64,000 bases of DNA, from assembly GCA_029931535.1 (NCBI GenBank), contig JAQPZY010000911.1:620001-684000 (forward strand). Reading direction: 5' to 3'. Below are positions 24,901 to 35,239 of this stretch, in pieces (position 1 is the first letter of the stretch; each line of letters opens with the position of its first letter). Made by a program: the position numbers and the translations under genes. This DNA comes from Margaritifera margaritifera. Taxonomy: Eukaryota > Mollusca > Bivalvia > Unionida > Margaritiferidae. Below the pieces are notes generated by a model. It saw only the letters and a list, made by a program, of their open reading frames with translations. It searched no databases and had not been told where the DNA came from.

Positions 24901-27900
24901 CATCTGTCAACAATTGCTGTTTTCAGCTTCTCAAAAACAACAAGGTTAATGTCAGTCAAATTTGGCAGAAATTATCATGGCAAAGAGGCCTTTCATGTTT
25001 GTAAAAATGATGCTGATCTTCCATCAAATATGGCCACCATTACTAAAAATAGAAACTTGTAAATGACTTCTCTAAAACCACTCAATAGAATTTAACCAAA
25101 TTTGACTGAAAGCATCATGGTTTAAGGGATTTTCAGATTTGTACAAATGATGTCTTTTAGTCACCAGATATGGTCACCATTACTAAAAATATAAAATTCT
25201 TTAAATGACTTTTTGGAACCCATTCAACAGACTTTTTACAAAATTTGACTGAAAAACATCCTGGCATGAAGGGCTTTCAGGTTTATGCAAATGATCCACC
25301 ATCAGATACAGCCACCATTACTGAAAATATAAAAACTTGTAATGGACTTTTCAAAAACCTCTCAATAGAATTTGGCCAAATTTTAAAGAGAGCATCCTGG
25401 CATAAGGGACTTTCCATTTTTGTTTTTACAAATGATGCTGATTTGCCATCAAATTTGGCCACCATTACTGCAAATAGAAAAACCTTGAAAAGACTTTTTA
25501 ATAACAACTAAAAAGAATTTGATCAACTTTGACACAAAGCATCCTGGCATTAAAGCCTTTTCCTAATGGACAAATGATGCTGATGTGCCATCAGATGTGG
25601 ATGAAGATACAACAAAATAGAAAACTATTGAAACAATTGTTTTCATAACATATGCAGTCTACAGCATTGGAAAGAATTTCTACAGAAAGCATTTTTATGA
25701 CCTAGAGTCCTTGTTCAGGTGCTTTTGCATTTGGCTGTTAGGCAAATGTCAGCTAGGTGATCAATCTCAGGCCCACTTGGGACTCTTGTTTTGTATAGCA
25801 CAATGGAACAGACAACAATTTATGTTGAAGTTTTGAGTTGTAGATGATCCTTGTGATCAGGCCTGGGGACCATGAAACTTGGAGCTGAAGTTTGAGCACT
25901 CAACCAATGCAAAGTAAACTTTCAAAATATCAAGCTCAAAAATTTAAGATCTTCTAGCTGGATCTGTCAGATCACTTGCTGTTTAACATTGATCAGTGAA
26001 ATTGAAATCTACCAAACTTACAGTAACTCTTAAAGCTTGAACTTTTCCTACTTAACCATGCTGTGAGACAACTGAACTTGCATAACTCCCACTGGATCAG
26101 ATAATCACAAGTGAGGTTAGCTGCCTTGCTGATGGATGCAGCTGCAATGGCTTTTCAAGACTTGAATCATGTTGTATTGTTGCTTGGTGTCTGATAGTTC
26201 CCTTATCAGTTGAAGTTTTCAAATACCATGTGTACTGGAACTTTCAATTTGGCATCTGTTGATTTTCTATATATCTTTCTGTCATGTGGAATAGTCATCA
26301 TAATGACTTGATTTTCTTGTTAGCTTTTGTATTAACAGAGACTATATTCTGTTCTAAGGTTGACTTATCAAACACTGTTGCCTATAGAGTCATAAAATCT
26401 GATGCATATGGTAGTATGTATACTGTGGTTACATTATATGCTTCAAGCCATTTTTTATACATTTGTATACACCTGCCTCAGGAATATATTGTAATCTTCA
26501 TGTCTGTCCATGCATCCTTCCATCCTGCACACACTCATTAGCACAACTAGTGCTGCAGTTTTTGATGGATTGTCATGAAACTTGATAAATATTATGGTTA
26601 TCACCTAAAGATGCACACATCACCAAAAACACTTTGCTCATGCAATTATTTTTAGAGTTATCGCCCTTTTTGTCTTCTAACTTGATGCAGTGCATGGCAC
26701 AATCTCGTTAGTGAACTAGTCCACCAGTTTTTGATTGCCTTGAAAGTTGGTAAATATTATGGTCATCACATGAAGATACACATATTGTCAAATCACTGTG
26801 TTCCTGCAATTAATAAGAGTTATTTCATGTTTTGACATACAGCTGGATGCAGTGCATGACACAATCTTCTTAATCCAACTAGTCTTACAGATTTTAATGA
26901 ATTGCCATTAAACTTGGGAAGTGTTATGATCATCATCTGAAGATGCACGTATCAACAAATCACTGTAAAACGAATTTTATTAGAGTTGTTGCCCTTTTTT
27001 ACTTGCACAGCTGGATGCAGTGTGTGGCAGAATTTTGTGAATTACTCTTGCAGTTTTTAGTGGATTACTGTGAAACTTAGTGCATATTATGTTCATCTAT
27101 GGAAGATATGCATGTTGACCAATCGTTTTACTTGTACTATTTTCAGAAGAATTGTGCACTTTTTTTTTACTGTAAACTCATCTCCATCATAGGTTAGAGG
27201 TGGGTTGCAGGAGTATATCTTTAAGCTGACTGCTCATCTTTCCACTAGTCAACTATCAAGATTTTTGTATCCATGCATCCTTTATAGTAGTATAGTACCA
27301 TTTAAAAAATAATTTACAGTGACCTGTTTTTCACATACAGACGAGTTTTGCTTCTGTTTGACAATGTCAGCTCAATTTCCTGCTGATAAAGACCTGTAAT
27401 GTCAAAGGTATATTAAATGTAAATATAGAGAAGGATTTTCTTTTAAAAGACAAGAATTAGGGAATGCCAATAATTACAGGTAGAATTAGGGAATGCCAAT
27501 AATTACAGGTAGAATTAGGGAATGCCAATAATTACAGGTAGAATTAGGGAATGCCAATAATTAAAGATATGGCAGGTTACTTTATGAATTTTGATGGCAG
27601 AGAACAGAACTTTCAGACATGTATGTTTGTCTGTCCAATTTAGATTTCCCATTTTTGTGAAAAAGAAACAGTTCTGAAATAATATCATGCTATTGCAAAT
27701 TTAAGTTACAGTACAGGTTCCTTATCACTTTTTTTATTTTGCAGGACATGTGGCAGATATCTTGGAGACAATCACTTGAGTAGTGTGTCTAAAATGATTG
27801 AGGAAGGAACTCTCAGAGAGGAAGATTTAAAGTAAGTAGACTGATTTAAACATGACTTTTTTATGGCCATTTTCTGGCATTAAATTCAAGGTAATTAACT

Positions 27901-30900
27901 AATGGTAATGTAAATATGATGTTGTTTCATAGTTATTACATGATAGTGATATGGCAATGATGTGATATATTCACATATTCTCTCACAGAAATTAATATAA
28001 TAACAATATTTACAATCATCGAACTAACTGCATGTATAGCAATTCAATCAAAAACATATGAAATCTTAGAAATAAATAAACAATATTAATATAATATTAA
28101 GTAGTTCTGTGAACTTTCATTTATATATTTCAGTTTGCAATATTGATAATACTGTAAAACCTGTAATTGAAACACATAAAAGAACTTTTTCGATGTTTAC
28201 AATTTTGGAAATCATAACCATTCATCAGTTGGTGTTAAGTTTTATTCTAGAGTTATTTCCCCTGTCCCAAACATACATGTTACTTTTTGTTTATTTGTCT
28301 TGAATACTTAAACAGTACCAGTATATAATTTTATTACTGTCACAGTTAAGTACAGAAGATAAGTACAGAAGATGCTTTCTCCAGATCAGCATCAAATACG
28401 AAACGAAGGACATTGAAATCGGAGCAAAAAGTTCTTTTTTTCCTTCAAAAGAAATGCTTCCAAAAAATACTAACTGCCTCCTTGCCCCCTGAAAATTAAA
28501 TTGCCTGTTCCTTATGTGTACATTTATTTTCAGAAAAGAAAAATAGTCTCAAAGGTATCAGAATACTTGCATCAGGTTTTTTGATGTTGTCATGAAGTAC
28601 CATGTTTGTATGCAATCTTCTGTATTTAAAGCACATTAAATATCAGTACTTTGTCTATATTTCCAAGAAGTCGTACTAAAACAACCAGTATAGGACTGAT
28701 GCATCATTCCTTGCAGAGAGTATTTGGAAAAATAGAAAGAAAACAATTATAGAGATGTGTATTTAATCTGTTAGCCAAATTTAAAGTGGAAATATATTAT
28801 GTATAAATAAAAAACATGAAGAGAAAGTAAGAGAATGTACTAATAAAACAGTTGATGCTTTTGACATGTTCTGTATAAAATAACAAGCATACAAACAATC
28901 ACAAAAGTAATTTTTTTTCCAGCGGTATAAAATTGTTGAAACAGAAGCAAGTCAAAAATGGATTTTGATTTCTAGGCCAATTTTGCTGTCCTTAAGCCAT
29001 AGCTTTGACTGTGTATGAAAAAGTTTTATGAAATTAGTGGGTTTACACAAAGTTTCATCATTTTGCAGATAAGACCAATAGATATGAGGTACCTGTAGTT
29101 TTTCCCATTTTCATTTGCTGTTTTGAGTTATCACCACTTGAGAGTGTAGGGATGCACAGAACATTTCCTTTTCATTAATTTTATGTGGGGTTTTTTGTGA
29201 TTCATCACTAATTGACATATTGTAGTAAAGTGGATTGGGTGAGGTTTCTCTCAGAAATTGTTTCTTTACCTGCAGCCAAGCATATCTGTTAGAACCAAAC
29301 GTTATTCATTTTTATTTCAACAGGTCATAGACCAGAAGAGCTTATGTGATGGTCTGTCATCTGTTTGTTAGCATATTTGTTATTGAATCTATTCCTCAAC
29401 TACTGGAATCATGTTATTGCTTCTCCTGATGCATGGTCATGTTAACATGGGATTTTCACTAAAAGACTTTTTATGAAGTCTAGTTTTTTAATAATTAAAA
29501 GTTGTGCCATTCTGACATCCAATATGGCCACCACGGTAGCCATCTTGGTAAACTTGTTATTGCTACTTCTCCTAAATGGAAGTTTGTATCAGCATGTGGT
29601 TTTCACTAAAGATTTATGTCTGGCAGATCTGTCCACACTTGTTCAGTGGATAGCTTGCCAGGCTTGTGACTGAAAGGGTGTGGTTTCAAATCCTACCATT
29701 GGATCAACCTGGGTCAGCTACCGTGGTGTCTCCTTGGGCAAGGCACTTTTCTCCAATTGCCTTAAATAATCTACTTGTGTTGCTGTGCCATACAGCACCA
29801 AACCAAACCAAACCTAAATGAAATGGTGCCAACATAGCTGCTGGCCAGCTTGAGAAAATGGTCGTATCGACATGGGAGTGTTCACTTAAAGACTTCTTAT
29901 ATGTAGTTGATTCTAAATGAAAATGGTGCTGCTTAGAGCACCAAGATGACTGCCATGGTGGCCATCTTGAAAATCTTATTGCTACTTCTCCTTCATAGAT
30001 GATCATGTCAGCACAGGGTTTTCACTAAAAGACTTGTTATCTAGTTGGTCATGAATGAAAATGATGATATTACCTCTCAAAATGTCTGCAACAACCTCCA
30101 TTAAGGCTGCCATTGTGGTCATCTTCAGAATCTTGATATAGCTATTTCTCCAGAATGGATAGTCATAGCGATATTGGGTTTTCACTAAAAGACCTACAAT
30201 ATGTAGTTGGTCCTAAATGAACATGGTGCCAGTCTGACTTCCAACATGGCTGCCATAGTGGCTGTCTTGAAGATCTTGTTATTGCTACACCTCTTTAAGG
30301 AATGGTTATATTGAAATGAAGTTTTCACTACAACATTTCTCACTATTTGTATTTGGTCCAAAATGAATATGATGATGATGTGACCTCCCAAAATGGCTGC
30401 CATAGTAGCTGTTTGTGAACAATCTCATTTCAGCTACTTCTTCTGAATGTATGGTTGTATTTACATGTTTTTTTCTTTGCTTTTTTAATATGCTTCTTTC
30501 TTGCAATATGTAGTTGTTCATGTATTAAAATTGATGCTGATCCAGCTTCCAAAATAACTGCCTTAACAGCCATCTTGAAAATCCTTATATGGCTATTCTC
30601 TCAAACCAATGGTGACATGAAAATAGGGCTTTCAACTATAACATTATAGCAGTATATAGCTGATTCTGAATGAAAATGGTGTTCATGTGACATCTGACTT
30701 GGCATTCTAGTGCAGTGATGGATGTATGATTTTGCTGCCCCTAGCCACCTAGCCACTGTCTGTCAGAGTTAACCCACCCCTCACTGTCAGAGTTAACCCA
30801 CCCCTCTGCATTTTGCCACCCTATGCAGCTGCCTTGTCTTCCTAATGGGAAATCTGCAACAACTCTAGTGGCCATCTCAAAAATCTTATTACTTCTCCAC

Positions 30901-33900
30901 TTGAACGAATGGTGGCAATATGGGTTTTCACTAAAACAAATCTTGCAAGATGTCACTGGTTCTGAATGAAAATGGTGCAGATCTGACCACCATCATATCA
31001 TCACTTTGTGAAGGCGTTTGAAAACCAGACCTAATTGATGCTGGGGTCAAGTCAAGTCAAAGGTTATTGCTTGCATATTTGTACTTCAGCAAGCTCATAA
31101 ATATAGTGACTCGTATATATACAAATGAATGTTGACCAGACTTTCTATTGAATTGCATTACAAAAAAACAAGTGGATAGCCAGCACTCTGACATTGATTT
31201 TAAGGTCAAATGTTTTGACTCAGATTTTAGCTATACTAGCTTATGAGCATGATAACACAAACAAGTACCATATATACTCACGTATAAGTGATAACACAAA
31301 CAAGTACCATATATACTCACGTATAAGTGATAACACAAACAAGTACCATATATACTCACGTATAAGTGATAACACAAACCGGTACCATATATACTCACAT
31401 ATAAGTGATAACACAAACAAGTACCATATATACTCACGTATAAGTGATAACACAAACAAGTACCATATATACTCACGTATAAGTGATAACACAAACAAGT
31501 ACCATATATACTCACGTATAAGCCGATGCAAACTACATAGACCCAGATGCATCGGCAGATCTGGGTCTATGCAGTTCGTAAGGACTAATCAGTAGAACAA
31601 ACAATTTAGACCCTGATCTGGGTCTGTGTTGTTTGCATTTGGACCTGGCTTATACGCGAGTATATACCACTATAAATGGATTTTCATCAAACCCAGTTTG
31701 TTTATATAGCTGAAGAATACTTAAAATGATGCCAGTTCAAAAACTTCATGTTCTTTTTTCTCAAAAAATCATTTATTATAAATTTAACCAAACTTAGCAT
31801 GTGGATATGTCTTGACATTGTCTGAGACAAGTTCAATGATCTTCTATCCATGCTATAAGGTTCAAGATCAAAGGTCATGACAAGGAATTTTGTACTGCAC
31901 TTACAGGTTTCTTTGAAATATGAAAATATTTATTTTACTAAATTTGTTATATTGGAGTTTCTCAAGAATATGAAATAATTTCAGTACTCAGCAGTTAAAA
32001 AGAATAAAAGGACAGAATAAACAGACTTATTGTTGATTCCTGGAAATTCTTTTCAGCCAGTAGAGCATTAGTCCCACTGAGAGACTTGTTTTCTTTTTCT
32101 TTTTCTTGTGCTCTTTGAACTTGATTTTTAAATAAGGCTATGGAGAAAGAAAAAAAACCCACATCTTTACCACTTAGGCTAAATCCACAACCATCAGCTT
32201 GAGTTGAGCTGTCTTGCCCAACTTTCTAATCCACTCGGGCATCAATTGCTGTATCAAGCAGGGCTGAATGCAGGTGTTGCACAGAGTCTGTGCAGTTTAG
32301 TATTTTTTTATTTTTGAATAATGAACAATGTAACACTTAGGTACTGTTTACCAATTAATATGAAAAATTATATTTAATCATGAAAATTTAAACAAATAAC
32401 CATTAGCTTGAAAGTTTGTCATTGGTATAAACAGAAATATTATGTATCCAGTTACCTTACAATGAGAAGAATGGATGTATTGTTTCACTCACTACTCTGT
32501 ATCATCAATTATATTGTTCTTCAAGCAAAGCACTTAGTAAGGTTTTGCAACAAAGTTGGTTAGATGACCAATTTTGCCTACAGAGGAATAGGAAATTATA
32601 CATAAATTATATCAGTCATATTAGAATGGCTCAGTGATAAGCAGCTGTTGGAAAAAAACTTTCCATAGTTTTTTTTTTCTATCTCTTTTTTTTTCTCACT
32701 GTTTTTGCCCCAAACATGTCACTTTACAGATGGCAAACTAATAGATGCAATGCAGTTGCACAATTCGCTAAAATTATTCTGTCTAAACACTCAGTACTCG
32801 TGAAATCAAGTATCTTACATCAAGTTTACTGTTTAAGCAACTGGCACTAGATTTGTTCAGGGATTTTAGACTTGTCAAAAGCACCAAGGTTGGATCTAGT
32901 TCTGGTTTTGTGATATATACTTTTTATTCTCTCACTGCACCGTATCTCGCATTTGAAATGCATCTGTCAATTTTGTGTTTCTTTTTTTTCATTTTTTTTT
33001 TCTTTTCTGGGAAGAAAGCTAATACTATAAATAAACTTTAATCAAATATCATGTATATGTATAACTTTCAGAGGAACACATGATTATGTAAAATGCTTTA
33101 CAACTTTTAGTTGCATATTGAAAAAGTACAAGTTTCTATAATCATGAACCAGACATGTACATTTATTCATAAAATTTGAATACAAATTGAATTTTTTTTG
33201 TATCTCGTTGGCATAAAAATGAAACCTGTGGTTTCATTTACTTTCATGTATCTCAATTTTTTTAGTTTTGTAAAAAAAGACATTTTCATGGGTCTTTAAA
33301 TTCACAGATTTTCCTGTCAAAGTTTGCATATTTTTAGGTATTTCATTTTATAGATTAACCTCAACAAAAACCCAAAATTAAGAATGAAAAAACCCCAAGA
33401 AATTGATGACAACAAATGGTTGTCGCTTCAATGATTAAGACAATACCATCTGTAAAAGCACAAATTAAACACTTGTCAATGTCAATCACTAACACCATGT
33501 TTTCGTCTGAGTGCTCAACATCAAAGGGAGCCAATGCAGCCAACAACACTAAGCTAATCAGTTGCTAAAGTACATGTGTATGATCTCTTACTTAGAACAC
33601 TGTCCATAAAGTTGCGCAATCAGTACTTTTTTATGACCATGGCATTAACACAATGGCTTAAGAGTGGTAAAATTCAGCTTAGATCCCCATCACTTTGGAT
33701 AGCAACTTAGATTCCCATCAGTTTGGATAATTTCATCATTTCAAATGTGAACCAAAGACATGACCAACTGCCCTATGATCAATGCAATTAGCTGGCAGTG
33801 TCAACATTTGATGTGTTCAGAGCCCATCAATGTGTGAAGATGCTAACTAAATGGAAAGACAATGGAATCACTTCTTTGGTTGAGCCTGCCTCAAGTATGA

Positions 33901-35199
33901 ACCAACTTCAACCAATATATTTGACAATAAATAAAGACTACAGAGAAGAATTAAAATCACACTTCCACAAATGGTATGCTAAACAGGTCATGGAGAACAT
34001 CAGGGAAATGGAAGATGTTACTGATGAATATCAGTGTACTGTATTAATGAACCTCAAAACCATATTAATCAAGCCAATTCATGCTGAATGAATAATTGTG
34101 GCTCGTGTAAAAATGTGAAATATTGGACCTAATTACTTGTGGCTTTGAGAAAGCTGGACTTGTTTAATTCAACAACCTGACAAACATTTGTGTGTACCAG
34201 CAGACTTGATTGACACAATGTTGATTCAATGGTTTTGTCACGAAAATCAGTGAATTGTGAGCTTCAGTACTTTGCTCTAATTAGTGTATATACATAGTGT
34301 TTCATAGTAATTGTGCTTCAATCAATAGTTCTGGTATTTTACAGTATTTTTGTTCATTTGAATTGAACATTCATGGATAAAATGAGTCATGTTTTCAGGA
34401 GGATTTCAAAACAAATTCAACAACAGTTTCACTTGAATGAAGAATCAATTTGAATAAGTATTAAATCTAATTTTTATATACTAGTATAATATATTATTCT
34501 TTCTTTCATTTTCAGTAATACTAGTGTTTAAATACTTTATGCTTTTTCTAATTTCTCTCTGTCCTTACTTATCTCACAACATTTCAATTTAAAGCACTGA
34601 GTGGAAATTACAACTAATGGATACTGTATACATACGTGTGCATTGAAACGATATAAAACGCTTTATAATTCTTTTTTTTTAAAGGGTTCAAATAAAACAA
34701 ACACATATAAAAACTAATATTTTATTTCCAGATTGCAGTAATGAAGTTGATTTATCAAATAACTTTGTTGATCTCTATAAATGTTTCTATAAGAAAATGG
34801 GTGGGGGCCTTTTTCATCACATGTGGCTATATTTTTTTATGTGTCTTTAAATTCGTGGTTTGGGGCAACAACGAAATCCATGAAAATGGGTACCCCATGA
34901 AAATTAGGGAAACCACATTAATCTTGTACTGATATTTTGAAATAATGCATGTATATGTGCCATATTTTTCACAGCTACACATTATTAGAATCAAAATTGA
35001 AATCTTTTTGATACTGATTTTCTGACATTCATATATCATCAGTAGTGTTTCCCCCAAAATCTAAAATGGGCATGCTAATTATCCTCCAAAAAAGGTACTT
35101 TAAACTCCAAACACATATCTCCTGCTCAAAAGGGTGCCTTAGTTCATTGTGAATTGTTGTTGTTGTTGTTATTATCAATAATAATAATAATAGTAATAC

Positions 35200-35239
<40 letters not shown>

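Larger units (their letters stand above)
29322..32095 (+). mobile_element. Pearl/Helentron-like core-repeat element (family 2), interrupted copy
   Basis: It begins ggtcatagaccagaagagct. The core has about ten units of roughly 150 bp with 'aatatggccaccacggtagc', 'catcttgaaaatcttgttat' and 'gggttttcactaaaagactt'. The right end near 32040-32092 has cctggaaattcttttcagcc and a hairpin before cttgtt. It is interrupted by a SINE (29623-29815) and by the MITE-derived array (31249-31670). Confidence 0.6.

Noticed and set aside
31194..31595. Repeat peptides (NTNKYHIYSRISD and - strand equivalents)
   Set aside because: They are translations of the 39-bp MITE-derived array on both strands.
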